A stretch of 64,000 nt of DNA. Source: JAWHTC01 sp032586155. Its GTDB lineage: Bacteria; Pseudomonadota; Alphaproteobacteria; Rhodobacterales; Rhodobacteraceae. The position numbers were made by a program, and so were the translations under genes. This document shows positions 15,279 through 25,360 of the stretch, in pieces. Below the pieces are notes generated by a model. That model saw only the letters and a program-made list of their open reading frames with translations. It was not told where the DNA came from and did not search any database. The DNA lies in the NCBI RefSeq assembly GCF_032586155.1, contig NZ_JAWHTC010000006.1, positions 114,229-178,228 on the forward strand, written 5' to 3'. Every line of letters starts with the position of its first letter. Position 1 is the first letter of the stretch.

Positions 15279-16729
15279 TTGCGTATCTCCCGCCAACGCC
15301 GCCCGTCACGATGCATCAGAGCCAGCGCCTCAGTCGGCCCGGAACTTCCGGAATCGTAAGGCAATGGCGTTGCGCCACCCTCCAACCACTCCTTGATGAT
15401 CGGATCGGTCCAGGCCCAAGCTGCCTCAACCTCGTCGCCGCGCATGAACAACGTCTGATTCCCCCGGATCACATCCATGATCAGACGCTCATAGGCATCG
15501 GCTGCGAACTGTGTGTCCGGACCGAGGGCCTCGGCAAAAGACATGTCCAGTGGCACATCGACCAGCCGCATGCCACCGGGGCCTGGTTCCTTGATTGTCA
15601 CGCCAAGTTCGATTCCCTCGTTGGGCTGCAATACAATGGTCAGGATATTGCGATGCCGTCCGGCTTCGGCCCCGAAAATCGAGTGCGGCGCATCCTTGAA
15701 CACGACGGCGATCTCACTGGTGCGGGCGCGCAAACGCTTGCCAGTGCGCAGGTAGAAGGGCGTGCCCGCCCACCGCCAGTTCGAAATATGGGCTTTGAGC
15801 GCGACAAAGCTCTCCGTGTTCGACTTGGCGTCGCCCACTGTTTCCAAATATCCAGGCCTGTCGCCATCATCGAGATATTGACCGCGTACAATATCGTCCG
15901 GTGTCACGTGATCCAGCGCACGAATGACCTTGAGCTTTTCATCGCGAACCGCGTCCGGGTCGAACTTGGCCGGGGGCTCCATCGCGATCAGGCACAAAAG
16001 CTGCATCATGTGGTTTTGCACCATGTCGCGCATGGCACCCGCGCGGTCATAGTATTCCTCGCGCCCTGCGACCCCCACGGTTTCGGCCACGGTGAACTGG
16101 ATATGGTCAATATACTGGCTGTTCCACAGCGGCTCGAACAACATGTTGCCGAACCGGATGGCCATTAGGTTCTGCACTGTTTCCTTGCCCAGGTAATGGT
16201 CAATCCGGTAGATCTGGCTCTCGTCGAAATGGCGCGCAAGGGTCGCGTTCAGCTCTTCTGCTGTCTGTTGATCGCGCCCAAAGGGTTTTTCTACCACGAT
16301 TCGGGCTTCGCCCCCGCCCATCCCGTAATCCCGCAGCCGCTCGGCCAAATCGCCAAACAGCGATGGACCAACCGAAAAGTAAAACGCGCGTACATGTGAG
16401 GGATCGGTCATTCCCGCCAGCGCGTTCCAGCCGGTGTCACCGCGCGCATCCAACGTGACGTAGGAAACGGTCTTGAGGAATTTCGCAATCGCTGCCGGCT
16501 CGCAACGTTGGTCGGTAACAAATTCGACAATCGCCTCCTGAACAAATTGGCGATAGGCATCACCGTCTAACTCGGTGCGGGCTGCGCCAATAATGCGACC
16601 TCCCCCTTCCATCTGTCCGTCACAGAAGCGGCGGAACAGCGCGGGAAGTATCTTGCGGCGAGCCAGGTCGCCGGTTCCTCCGAATATGATCAGATCGAAC
16701 GGCTCAACCGGAATGACGCGCGAAACCAT
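15275..16729 (-). CDS. zwf: Glucose-6-phosphate 1-dehydrogenase
   Basis: A 484-residue NAD(P)-dependent dehydrogenase opening the Entner-Doudoroff and pentose-phosphate routes. The Rossmann start LIIFGGTGDLARRKILPAL and the active-site RIDHYLGKE with its substrate lysine are intact. Later blocks such as YRTGKRL-like FYLRTGKRL are also normal. It is the first gene of the operon, with pgl overlapping its stop. Its promoter should lie in 16730-16966, which it shares with the divergent radical SAM gene. Confidence 0.97.
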   Translation of the reverse strand: MVSRVIPVEPFDLIIFGGTGDLARRKILPALFRRFCDGQMEGGGRIIGAARTELDGDAYRQFVQEAIVEFVTDQRCEPAAIAKFLKTVSYVTLDARGDTGWNALAGMTDPSHVRAFYFSVGPSLFGDLAERLRDYGMGGGEARIVVEKPFGRDQQTAEELNATLARHFDESQIYRIDHYLGKETVQNLMAIRFGNMLFEPLWNSQYIDHIQFTVAETVGVAGREEYYDRAGAMRDMVQNHMMQLLCLIAMEPPAKFDPDAVRDEKLKVIRALDHVTPDDIVRGQYLDDGDRPGYLETVGDAKSNTESFVALKAHISNWRWAGTPFYLRTGKRLRARTSEIAVVFKDAPHSIFGAEAGRHRNILTIVLQPNEGIELGVTIKEPGPGGMRLVDVPLDMSFAEALGPDTQFAADAYERLIMDVIRGNQTLFMRGDEVEAAWAWTDPIIKEWLEGGATPLPYDSGSSGPTEALALMHRDGRRWREIRK

Positions 16730-16966
16730 GGAGGGAAATCCTTTTTGTCACTCTATCGCACAATTTCCAATCTGTTCCTAGGAATAGCAGCGAAATGTTA
16801 GCGATAGCATTAGCCCCATGAAGGCCGCTACACAATCCTTGCCGCACCCATCCAATGGAAAGTGAAACTAACACTTAGTTCACAAAACCGTCACTTTGTC
16901 CGACCTGTCTTCACCTATGGTCCTACGGGCGTTAGCAAGGGCCAAGGAAACGAAAGCAACAGGTTT

Positions 16967-17929
16967 ATGAAAGACCAACTGTCTGGTACCGACCCGGCCG
17001 CGAACCAGGGTAAATTCATCGATAAACTGACAACCGCGGATGGCAGTGCGCGGGCCCACGTCGCGCTGACCCGGCCCGAGACCCTGTGGTTTAACACCGG
17101 GACGCTATGCAACATCACCTGCGCCAACTGCTATATCGACAGCTCCCCACTCAACGACTCGCTGGTCTATATCACGACACGCGAGGTCGTGGCATTTCTG
17201 GACCAGATCGAGACCCGCAAGTGGCCGGTGCGCGAGATCGGCTTCACCGGCGGTGAACCGTTCATGAACCCGGACATCATCATCATGCTTCGCGCCGCAC
17301 TTGAACGCGGCTTCGACGTGTTGGTTTTGACCAATGCCATGCGGCCGATGATGCGTAAACGGGTTCAGGCCGGTTTGCACGACTTAAACGCGAATTTTCC
17401 CGGGAAGCTAACGCTCCGCATATCCCTGGATCATCACCGGGCCGATTTGCATGACGCCGAGCGCGGCGCGGGCAGTTTCGCCAAGACGATTGAAGGCATG
17501 CAATGGCTGCGAGATATGGGCATCACTATGGCCGTAGCGGGGCGCACACTTTGGGGCGAAAGCGAAGCCGAGACACGCGCGGGATTTGCCGCGCTCTACG
17601 CCAAACATGGTTTCGAGATTGATCCGCAACACCCGGGCCAAACGGTTCTTTTTCCGGAAATGGACATTCAGGCCGAAGTTCCTGAAATCACCACCGCCTG
17701 CTGGGGTATCCTGGGCAAATCTCCCGAAGACGTAATGTGCGCCAGCTCACGTATGGTGGTTAAACGCAAGGGCGCGGACCAACCCACGGTACTGGCCTGC
17801 ACCCTTCTGGCTTACGACCCGCAATTCGAAATGGGTAGGACGCTGGAAGAGGCCGAGGCCGATGTCTCACTCAACCACCCACACTGCGCTAAATTCTGTG
17901 TACTGGGCGGAGCGTCCTGTTCCGCGTGA
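16967..17929 (+). CDS. Radical SAM protein with extra C-terminal cysteines, substrate unknown
   Basis: A 320-residue radical SAM enzyme. The [4Fe-4S] site is Cys48-x3-Cys52-x2-Cys55 (CNITCANC), followed by the glycine-rich FTGGEPF and the ISLD strand. Further cysteines (ACWG, MCASS, ACTLL and the tail with Cys307, Cys311 and Cys318) suggest an auxiliary cluster, as in SPASM-like families. The longer reading from 16862 adds 35 unlikely residues. It is followed 76 bases later by a desaturase gene. It may modify a peptide or a small metabolite; nothing in view names the substrate. Confidence 0.85.
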   Translation: MKDQLSGTDPAANQGKFIDKLTTADGSARAHVALTRPETLWFNTGTLCNITCANCYIDSSPLNDSLVYITTREVVAFLDQIETRKWPVREIGFTGGEPFMNPDIIIMLRAALERGFDVLVLTNAMRPMMRKRVQAGLHDLNANFPGKLTLRISLDHHRADLHDAERGAGSFAKTIEGMQWLRDMGITMAVAGRTLWGESEAETRAGFAALYAKHGFEIDPQHPGQTVLFPEMDIQAEVPEITTACWGILGKSPEDVMCASSRMVVKRKGADQPTVLACTLLAYDPQFEMGRTLEEAEADVSLNHPHCAKFCVLGGASCSA

Positions 17930-18005
17930 GTTTCCCTTCAAGTGCGGTGATTTTTCTCGTCCGCCGAGCGGTTGACCGAGCTGAGCGCTCTGTTACCCAT
18001 GGAAC

Positions 18006-18890
18006 ATGACCCATGACGAGCTTTTAAAATCGCTGCCCCCGGACACGCGCGCAAGCCTTCACGAAATGTCGGATGCCGCCGGGTTGCAACATTTGGCCGG
18101 GCATCTTAGCGGGCTGGCCGTGACAGGCGCTTGGATCGGGACTGGAGCGCCGCTGTGGTGGTTGGCCCTGCCGCTGCACGGGGCACTTCTGGTTTTTCTG
18201 TTCACACTGCAACATGAGTGCACCCACAAGACCCCCTTTGCCAGCAGGCCATTGAACGAAAGTGTAGGCCACATCACAGGTTTCGTGATTTTGCAGCCGT
18301 TCCTGTGGTTCCGCTACTTTCACCTGGCCCATCACCGTCACACCAACGATCCTGACAACGACCCGGAGCTCACCGCAGGGGCCAAACCCGCAACCCGCCG
18401 TGCCTATTTGTGGCATGTATCCGGTCTTCCGGTCTGGTCATGGCTTGGCCGCCAGATGTTCGAAAACGCCTTCGGCACACCTCAGAGCCCCTATCTGCCC
18501 GCCCGTGTCCTGCCTCGGTTGCGTCGCGAGGCGCGTTTCATGCTGGCGGGTTATGGACTGATCCTGCTGATCGCCCCCGGCCCGGCCTTTTGGCTCTGGA
18601 TCTTGCCGATGATGTTGGGGCAACCTTTGCTGCGGCTCTACCTGCTCGCCGAGCATGGTCGCTGCCCGCATGTGGCCAACATGCTGGAAAACTCGCGCAC
18701 CACCTACACCACGCGGGCCATTCGCTTCATCGCATGGAACATGCCCTATCATATCGAGCATCACAGCGCCCCGAACGTGCCGTTTCATCACCTGCCCGAA
18801 TTGCACCGGCACATGCGCGATCACCTGATAAGCACCTCGCAGGGCTATGTCGCCTTTACCCGCGACTATGTCTCGACACTTGAGGGGTAG
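18006..18890 (+). CDS. Membrane fatty acid desaturase family protein
   Basis: A 294-residue integral-membrane di-iron enzyme. The three histidine boxes are present: HECTH (residues 70-74), HLAHHRH (106-112) and HIEHH (about 240-244). Hydrophobic segments flank them (about 35-68, 88-103, 178-215). The family introduces double bonds or hydroxyl groups in acyl chains or carotenoids; the substrate is not evident. Its end overlaps the convergent anmK stop by 25 bases. Confidence 0.87.
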   Translation: MTHDELLKSLPPDTRASLHEMSDAAGLQHLAGHLSGLAVTGAWIGTGAPLWWLALPLHGALLVFLFTLQHECTHKTPFASRPLNESVGHITGFVILQPFLWFRYFHLAHHRHTNDPDNDPELTAGAKPATRRAYLWHVSGLPVWSWLGRQMFENAFGTPQSPYLPARVLPRLRREARFMLAGYGLILLIAPGPAFWLWILPMMLGQPLLRLYLLAEHGRCPHVANMLENSRTTYTTRAIRFIAWNMPYHIEHHSAPNVPFHHLPELHRHMRDHLISTSQGYVAFTRDYVSTLEG

Positions 18891-19972
18891 CTGATCTCGC
18901 CCCCCCCCACCGCAGCCCGCACGCCGGTGGTTGATGGGCAAGATGTCGGCAGACCCCGCGCCACGCGTACTGCAAGATAGGCAAATGCTTGCGCTTCCAG
19001 CATGTCGCCATCAAGGCCGACCGCTTCCACCGGATTCACCGGGCAATCCATCGCTGCGGTCAGCATCTGCATCATCACCGGGTTCTTGCGCCCGCCGCCA
19101 GTGACCAGCAGCTGCTGTGGCGCGGCCGGAACATGTTCCATCGCCCGCAACACCGCCGCCGCCGACATCCCTGTCAGGGTTGCAGCCGCGTCGGCGTCGT
19201 TAAGCTCGCGCACCAACCCGATCATGTCGGAAAAACTGTCCCGGTCCAGAGATTTGGGCGGAATGCGATAAAAATACGGATCATCAAGGAACAACTCCAA
19301 CGCCCCGTCTTCTACCTTGCCCTTGCGGGCGACCGCGCCGTCCATGTCACACGGCTTGCCCAAGCGCGCCTGCATAAGATCATTGATAGGCGCATTGGCT
19401 GGCCCGGTGTCAAAGGCCAGTAAGGCGCCATTCTCCTCGGGGCGCGACTTGCCCGGGTCCACCCAGGTGATATTGCCTACACCACCAAGATTTAGGAAGG
19501 CGACCGGGTTCTCTGCCTCTATCCATTGCGCGCAGGCAAAGTGAAAAAACGGGGCCAGTGGCGCACCTTCGCCCCCCAGGCGCACGTCGGTGCTGCGGAA
19601 ATCCCAGGCTACGGGCAGGCCCAACTCATACGCCAGCCGGGCACCATCGCCAATCTGGTGCGTGCCGCGCCCGCGCGGATCGTGCGCCAAGGTCTGGCCG
19701 TGAAAGCCAACGATATCCACACCGTCGAACCCGCGAAGAGCTTCGATATGGGCGGCCTCGACAATCTCGCGTGCTGCATCCACATCCGCCCCTGGCCACT
19801 TGCCCAAAGCGGCATGCAGTACTTCACGCTCATCGTCCGAATAGGCCCGATAGCGGCTGCCACCAAAGCCGAAGATTGTCTCGCCATCGGTCTCGATAAT
19901 CGCCGCATCCACACCGTCCAGCGAGGTGCCGCTCATCGCGCCCAATGCGATCACCCGTCCCGGCTTCAACAT
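18866..19972 (-). CDS. anmK: Anhydro-N-acetylmuramic acid kinase
   Basis: A 368-residue sugar kinase that opens and phosphorylates 1,6-anhydro-MurNAc released by lytic transglycosylases, in cell-wall recycling. Recognised by GAMSGTSLDGVDAA at the N-terminus, FLNLGGVGNITWV, FDTGPANAPIND and VTGGGRKNP. The start at 19972 (MLKPGRVIALG) follows GAGGGAAAG. The gene is divergent from tyrS with a 61-base gap. It fits with the transglycosylase at 5270-5857, although they are not adjacent. Confidence 0.95.
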   Translation of the reverse strand: MLKPGRVIALGAMSGTSLDGVDAAIIETDGETIFGFGGSRYRAYSDDEREVLHAALGKWPGADVDAAREIVEAAHIEALRGFDGVDIVGFHGQTLAHDPRGRGTHQIGDGARLAYELGLPVAWDFRSTDVRLGGEGAPLAPFFHFACAQWIEAENPVAFLNLGGVGNITWVDPGKSRPEENGALLAFDTGPANAPINDLMQARLGKPCDMDGAVARKGKVEDGALELFLDDPYFYRIPPKSLDRDSFSDMIGLVRELNDADAAATLTGMSAAAVLRAMEHVPAAPQQLLVTGGGRKNPVMMQMLTAAMDCPVNPVEAVGLDGDMLEAQAFAYLAVRVARGLPTSCPSTTGVRAAVGGGEISYPSSVET

Positions 19973-20033
19973 GGTCTTTCCCTCGTGTCCTGCCCGCCCT
20001 ATACAGGCCCGCGAAGAATAAGGGACGAACCAC

Positions 20034-21287
20034 ATGACCTACCACCCCAAATCGGACTTTATGGCAGTGATGATCGAGCGCGGCTTCTTGGCTGATTGCA
20101 CCGATTACCAGGGCCTAGACGAAGCGCTGTCCAAGGGTGTGGTACCGGCTTATATCGGTTTTGATGCCACGGCCAAGTCACTTCACGTCGGCTCACTCAT
20201 CCAGATCATGATGCTGCGCTGGTTGCAGAAGACCGGCCACAAGCCGATCACGCTGATGGGCGGCGGCACCACCAAGGTGGGCGATCCGTCGTTCCGAGCT
20301 GATGAGCGACCCTTGCTCACGCCTGAGCAGATCGACGACAATATCTCGGGCATCAAGAAGGTGTTCTCGGCCTATGTATCCTATGATGACGGCCCCACCG
20401 GCGCGTTGATGATCAACAACGCCGAATGGCTGGATGATTTGAACTACCTCGAGTTCCTGCGCGACATCGGACGGCACTTCTCAGTCAACCGGATGCTGTC
20501 GTTCGAATCGGTAAAATCGCGGCTCGATCGCGAGCAATCGCTGAGCTTCCTCGAGTTCAACTACATGATCCTGCAGGCCTATGACTTCCTGGAACTGAAT
20601 CGGCGGTACGGCTGTCTGCTACAAATGGGCGGCTCGGACCAATGGGGCAATATCGTCAATGGGATCGACCTGACACGGCGGGTGCTGGATCAGGAGGTCT
20701 ATGGCCTGACCTCACCGCTGCTGACCACCTCTGACGGCAAGAAGATGGGCAAAAGCCTTGATGGTGCGGTCTGGCTCAATGGCGACATGCTGAGCCCTTA
20801 TGAGTTCTGGCAATTCTGGCGCAATACCACCGATGCCGACGTGGGGCGGTTTCTCAAGCTCTACACTGAGTTACCCATCGATGAATGCGACCGTCTGGGC
20901 ACCCTTGGCGGGGCCGAAATCAACGATGCCAAGATCGTGCTGGCCAACGAGGTCACAGCGCTCTTGCATGGACGAGAGGCGGCAGAGGCGGCAGAGGCCA
21001 CGGCCCGCGAAGTGTTCGAGAAGGGCGGGATCGGGGACGATCTGCCCACAATCGAACTGAGTGCCGAGGAAATCGGTGACGGGATTTCTATTGTGCAGTT
21101 GATCGTGAAATCTGGGTTGGCGAAATCCGGAAAGGACGCCAAACGCCTGATCGCGGAAAAAGGTGCCCGCGTTGACGACGACCTGCTTCTTAACGCTGGG
21201 CTGATGGTTACCACGGAAGATTTATCAGCCCCCATGAAGCTTTCGGCAGGTAAGAAGCGTCACGCGCTGGTCAAACTGGCTGATTGA
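20034..21287 (+). CDS. tyrS: Tyrosyl-tRNA synthetase
   Basis: A 417-residue class I aminoacyl-tRNA synthetase. The HIGH-type motif appears as HVGSL, the tyrosine pocket as GGSDQWGNIVNG, and the KMSKS loop as KKMGKS. The last part (about 350-417) is an S4 RNA-binding domain. Size and order of motifs are normal. Confidence 0.97.
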   Translation: MTYHPKSDFMAVMIERGFLADCTDYQGLDEALSKGVVPAYIGFDATAKSLHVGSLIQIMMLRWLQKTGHKPITLMGGGTTKVGDPSFRADERPLLTPEQIDDNISGIKKVFSAYVSYDDGPTGALMINNAEWLDDLNYLEFLRDIGRHFSVNRMLSFESVKSRLDREQSLSFLEFNYMILQAYDFLELNRRYGCLLQMGGSDQWGNIVNGIDLTRRVLDQEVYGLTSPLLTTSDGKKMGKSLDGAVWLNGDMLSPYEFWQFWRNTTDADVGRFLKLYTELPIDECDRLGTLGGAEINDAKIVLANEVTALLHGREAAEAAEATAREVFEKGGIGDDLPTIELSAEEIGDGISIVQLIVKSGLAKSGKDAKRLIAEKGARVDDDLLLNAGLMVTTEDLSAPMKLSAGKKRHALVKLAD

Positions 21288-21378
21288 TCGCAGGCCGCAC
21301 TAACCCATCCCGAATCCGCTTGGACAAGCGGTACAGAAATCGCTTGGACAGCGTTTCAAAGCTTGCAGAGCATACGGT

Positions 21379-22695
21379 CTACAGCGGCTTTATCTTCAAC
21401 CGAGTCACCCGGTTTTCCTGCCGCGCCATTACCTCGAACCGAAACCCGTGGAAGGAAAAAACCTGTCCCGGCGTCGGAATTGTCTGGGCCTCGTGAATGA
21501 CGAGGCCCGCCACGGTATTTGCATCCTCGTCCGGCAGCGCCCAATCGGTCGCCCGGTTCAGATCACGGATCGTCATTGCTCCGTCGATGATAAACTGTCC
21601 ATCTTCTGTCTTGCCAATCGGGTGATCGGCATCCGGGTCGAATTCGTCCGTGATTTCCCCAACAATCTCTTCCAGAATATCTTCCAGAGTGATCAACCCC
21701 TGAATCGAACCATACTCATCAACAACCAAGGCAAAATGGGTTCGACGGCGCAGGAATTGACGCATCTGGTCATCCAGCGTGGTGGTTTCTGGGACGAAGT
21801 ACGGCTTCATGGCCACATCCGCGATTCTGAAATCCCCCAGCCCATTGGGCGACGGGTCATCGCCGAGCATCAGCTTGTGCATCGCCCGAAGCAGGTCCTT
21901 GGCGTGAACCACGCCGATAATGTTGTCCGGATGGCCCTGGAACACCGGCATTCGTGTGTGGTTGCTTTCCAGGCATTGTGCCAAGATGGCCTCGGGCTCG
22001 TGATCGGCGTCGATCATTTCAATGCCCGAGCGGTGCAACATGATCTCTTCCACCACCCGGTCGGCCAGATCGAGCGCGCCAAGGATCCGGTCGCGGTCTT
22101 CCTTTTCGACCACACCTTCGGAATGGCCCAGTTGCAGGGCGCCGGCGATTTCCTCGCGCACGGCCAGGATGTGACTGTCAGGATCGGTTTGCACGCCAAA
22201 TACTCGCAACATGCCGCGCACCAGCCAGCGCACTGCGCTGACAACCGGGGCGAAGATCAGCACAACGATCTTGATCGGGCGCGACACAAGCCCGGCGGCG
22301 GCTTCGGCATTGGTGATGGCGTAGGTCTTGGGCAGCACTTCGGCGAAGATCAGCACCAACAGCGTCATCACCAGCGTCGCCAATGCCACGCCGCCTTCGC
22401 CGAACAGGCGCGAAAACAGGGCCGTGGCCAGCGACGCCGCAAGGATATTCACAAGATTGTTGCCCAAAAGGACCGACCCGATCAGACGCTCATTGTCTTC
22501 AGTGATTTCAAGCGCCCGTTTTGCGCCGATGGCACCCTTGTCGGCCTGCGCCCGCAGCTTGCCGCGTGACGCCGCTGTCAATGCGGTCTCGCTGCCCGAA
22601 AAGAAGCCGGAAAGAACAAGAAGAAACAGGATCGCCGCACAGGTGATCCAGAACGCGCTGTCATAAAGCGCTGCAGAAGGTTCCATTGCCGTCAT
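21379..22695 (-). CDS. CNNM/CorC-type membrane protein (HlyC/CorC family)
   Basis: A 438-residue protein with an N-terminal DUF21 membrane domain (about residues 1-180, beginning ILFLLVLSGFFSGSETALTA), a CBS pair (about 205-330) and a C-terminal CorC/HlyC transporter-associated domain (about 350-435, ending with GFRFEVM). These proteins take part in Mg2+ or Co2+ homeostasis. The start is between two close ATGs, 22695 and 22686; neither has a clear ribosome site. It follows xerD on the same strand after a 135-base gap. Confidence 0.88.
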   Translation of the reverse strand: MTAMEPSAALYDSAFWITCAAILFLLVLSGFFSGSETALTAASRGKLRAQADKGAIGAKRALEITEDNERLIGSVLLGNNLVNILAASLATALFSRLFGEGGVALATLVMTLLVLIFAEVLPKTYAITNAEAAAGLVSRPIKIVVLIFAPVVSAVRWLVRGMLRVFGVQTDPDSHILAVREEIAGALQLGHSEGVVEKEDRDRILGALDLADRVVEEIMLHRSGIEMIDADHEPEAILAQCLESNHTRMPVFQGHPDNIIGVVHAKDLLRAMHKLMLGDDPSPNGLGDFRIADVAMKPYFVPETTTLDDQMRQFLRRRTHFALVVDEYGSIQGLITLEDILEEIVGEITDEFDPDADHPIGKTEDGQFIIDGAMTIRDLNRATDWALPDEDANTVAGLVIHEAQTIPTPGQVFSFHGFRFEVMARQENRVTRLKIKPL

Positions 22696-22830
22696 TCGTT
22701 GATTAACTCTGAAAACTGTTATGGGCTTGGCAGGCGTCGCATTCAAGAGGCCGGCATCTTCAGGCCGCGTGGTGGTGCAGATCGGCAAACCGCCCGCACC
22801 ATCCAGAATTGCCTTTTCGTATCGAAGTAA

Positions 22831-23775
22831 TCAGTCCTTGCGTCGGTCCTTGGTCCCGGACAGCGGATGGTGCTCAAGCACCAGTTCACGCAAACGCTCG
22901 TCCAGAACATGAGTGTAAATCTCGGTTGTCGCTACATCGGCGTGACCCAGCATCACCTGGATTGACCGCAAATCTGCTCCGCCAGCCAACAAATGCGTTG
23001 CGAAAGCGTGGCGCAACGTATGTGGTGTAACCTTTGACGGGGTAACCCCGGCCAAAACCGCCAATTCTTTTATCAGCGCATAGAAACGGTGCCGTGTCAG
23101 ATGCCCGGTTTTGCCACGCGAGGGAAACAGAAAACGCGACGGCGGATGGCGCTTCTTGCGTGCTTCTTCCTCGGCCTGATCCCGATCGACCAGCCACGCC
23201 GCCAAGGCCTCACGCGCCGGGGGAGACAGCGGCACCATCCGCTCCTTGCCCCCTTTGCCCAGCACCAGAAGCATACGAGGATCCCCCCGTGCCGCCATGA
23301 CCGGCAACGAAACGAGTTCGCTCACCCGCATGCCCGTTGCGTACAAAAGCTCCATCAGGCATTGATTGCGCAGCCGGTCCGCATCACTCCGACCGTGACT
23401 TCGCGCGGCCTCCAGCAACCGGTCAACCTCATCATGACTCAGTGTCTTGGGCAGCCGTTTGGTGCGCCCCGGCCCCTTGATTTCAATGGCCGGATTGTCG
23501 TCGCGCAGACCTTCCTCGAAGGCAAAGCGATACAGCTGCTTGATGGCCGACAATCGGCGTGCCTTGGTCGACGCGGCAAAACCCTGGTCATCACAATGCA
23601 CCAGATAGGATTCGATATCGTCGCGCTTGGCCGCGGCAACGTCCCCGCCCCGCCCTGTCAACCAGCTATCGAAATCCATCAGGTCCCGCCCATAGGCCAA
23701 TAGCGTGTTTTCCGCTGCCCCCAACTCGGCCGCCTGAGCCTCTAGAAACGGGGATATCCAATTGCTCGCTGCCAT
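22831..23775 (-). CDS. xerD: Tyrosine recombinase XerD
   Basis: A 314-residue site-specific recombinase that resolves chromosome dimers at dif with XerC. The N-terminal SAM-like domain (about 1-95) binds the core site. The catalytic set is visible: Arg in ATGMRVSEL, Lys in GKGGKER, His-x-x-Arg in HTLRHAFATHLL, His in LGHADVATT, and the Tyr nucleophile in EIYTHV. It is encoded 4 bases after the secreted protein gene, in an apparent operon. XerD rather than a phage integrase is inferred from length and neighbours. Confidence 0.92.
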   Translation of the reverse strand: MAASNWISPFLEAQAAELGAAENTLLAYGRDLMDFDSWLTGRGGDVAAAKRDDIESYLVHCDDQGFAASTKARRLSAIKQLYRFAFEEGLRDDNPAIEIKGPGRTKRLPKTLSHDEVDRLLEAARSHGRSDADRLRNQCLMELLYATGMRVSELVSLPVMAARGDPRMLLVLGKGGKERMVPLSPPAREALAAWLVDRDQAEEEARKKRHPPSRFLFPSRGKTGHLTRHRFYALIKELAVLAGVTPSKVTPHTLRHAFATHLLAGGADLRSIQVMLGHADVATTEIYTHVLDERLRELVLEHHPLSGTKDRRKD

Positions 23776-23779
23776 GACG

Positions 23780-25360
23780 TCACCCGCCCTGGTTCAGCAG
23801 CATGAGTTGCAGCGCCGCACGCCGTGCGGTGTCTTCCAACCCAATTGCGCGAAAGCCGCGCAACGCGGCCTCGATATCCGCAAGGTTCCCCGCGACACCG
23901 CTTGAAAACAGCGACATGGTCTTCAGGATGGCCTCGCCCAGCTTGCCTTCCGCCAAGAGCCCCTCAAGCGCCGTGGGCACCATACTGTCCCCGAATGCGC
24001 GCGAAATCACACGCCCCAGAGGATCGCGTGTTATCGCCTCCTGAGGCACCCCGCGCGCCAACGCGGCCAGAAACCGCTCTTCATCGTTTTCAAGCCGCAT
24101 TTTCGAGGCAATCGTCTCGTAGTCCGGCGATAACAACCCGACCGTCAGCGCCAGAACATGCGCGTCACCTGCCAACGGCAGTCGCGCCAAACCCTTGGCG
24201 TAAAACCGGGCAAAAGGAACTTCGAGATGCGCTTCCTGCATCGCCTTCCAAGCGGCCGGCAAGGTGACGGCAACCGCCCCCGGATCACCTGACTTCATGG
24301 CGATGTCAAACCGCTGCAAGGCCTCAACCCGATCCCATATCCCTCCGGACGCAGCCGGATGGCGCGCGGTATAGACATCAATCAATCGGTTTTCCGACAG
24401 GGCCCCGGTCCGGCTCAGACGCTCTGCGGCTTCCAGCTCAGCTTTCCAACCCGAGGTGTCACGCAGATCGGCCATGGCATAGGCCCGCGGCAATGGCGCC
24501 GTCGCCATCGGCACGCCCGCTGCCTCGGACAAGCGAAACAAAAGTGGTGTCACATCGGCGGGTGGCGCCGGATCACCGAGTTCTTCAATTAGTTCCGGGT
24601 CGATAAACAGGCTGATTAACTGTTCCTCGGAGGGCCGCATCAATCCCAGCACCCGACCGGTGTCCAACATCACCGCAGCGGCGTTCCAATCCCCACCGCG
24701 CGCCAGGCAATACACCCGGCTGGCGGTATCCGCACTCAGATGCGGATGCGCGTTCAGACGATTGCAGGCTTCTTCTTCGGTGCCACTCATCAGGGCGAGG
24801 TCAAACCACAGTTTGAACAGCGCCGGCGTGTCCGGTCCCGCCCGTTCGATCAGTGCCTGCGCAGGTTCCACCGCCCCAAGCTCCCACAGTTTTCCGATCC
24901 GCGCTGCCAACATAAGGTGCCCAACCCCCGCGTCATGCGGCGGTTCGGCCTCGGCCAGTAGCAGTGTATACAAAAGCGACTGCATCGCCGGCATGCCAAG
25001 AACATCCTGCCCCCGCAGCGCTCTAACCAAATCGCCACTCTGGCTGTTTTGCCACAGGGTTGACGGCAACCCGGTAACTGAGGCGGGCAACAGCCCCACC
25101 GCGTCACGACCGGCTTCATCCAGCGTGCGCACAGAGACATCCGGCGACACCGCACTCTCTGTTACGTCGGGTTCCTGACCGACTGTTTCGCCACCGGGAA
25201 CGGCCATGGGACCAACCCGACTTGTCACAGGCAGCGGGTTGTTGAGCCACTCGATCGCCGAAAGTGGCTGCTGCGCAATCGCAGCACCGCTCAGGCCCAG
25301 AACGACGCTCTGGACCGCAATTTGTGTGGCAATCAGGGCCTTAAGAGGCGTCCAGTTCAA
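23780..25360 (-). CDS. Secreted protein of unknown function, alpha-helical
   Basis: A 526-residue protein when started at a TTG (25360), which places LNWTPLKALIATQIAVQSVV and GLSGAAIAQ at the N-terminus as a good Sec signal peptide with an AxA site. Earlier Met codons fall inside the 49-residue gene and give an Arg-rich prefix. AGGAG lies 13 bases before the TTG. The mature part is rich in Ala, Leu and Glu in a pattern of helical pairs, reminiscent of tetratricopeptide-like solenoids, but no clear repeat is read. It overlaps the small gene by 20 bases and precedes xerD by 4 bases. Confidence 0.7.
   Translation of the reverse strand: MNWTPLKALIATQIAVQSVVLGLSGAAIAQQPLSAIEWLNNPLPVTSRVGPMAVPGGETVGQEPDVTESAVSPDVSVRTLDEAGRDAVGLLPASVTGLPSTLWQNSQSGDLVRALRGQDVLGMPAMQSLLYTLLLAEAEPPHDAGVGHLMLAARIGKLWELGAVEPAQALIERAGPDTPALFKLWFDLALMSGTEEEACNRLNAHPHLSADTASRVYCLARGGDWNAAAVMLDTGRVLGLMRPSEEQLISLFIDPELIEELGDPAPPADVTPLLFRLSEAAGVPMATAPLPRAYAMADLRDTSGWKAELEAAERLSRTGALSENRLIDVYTARHPAASGGIWDRVEALQRFDIAMKSGDPGAVAVTLPAAWKAMQEAHLEVPFARFYAKGLARLPLAGDAHVLALTVGLLSPDYETIASKMRLENDEERFLAALARGVPQEAITRDPLGRVISRAFGDSMVPTALEGLLAEGKLGEAILKTMSLFSSGVAGNLADIEAALRGFRAIGLEDTARRAALQLMLLNQGG

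Noticed and set aside
22831..23775. xerD gene as a phage integrase marking an island
   Set aside because: Length, catalytic motifs and the housekeeping neighbourhood fit the chromosomal XerD; no att-like repeats were seen beside it.
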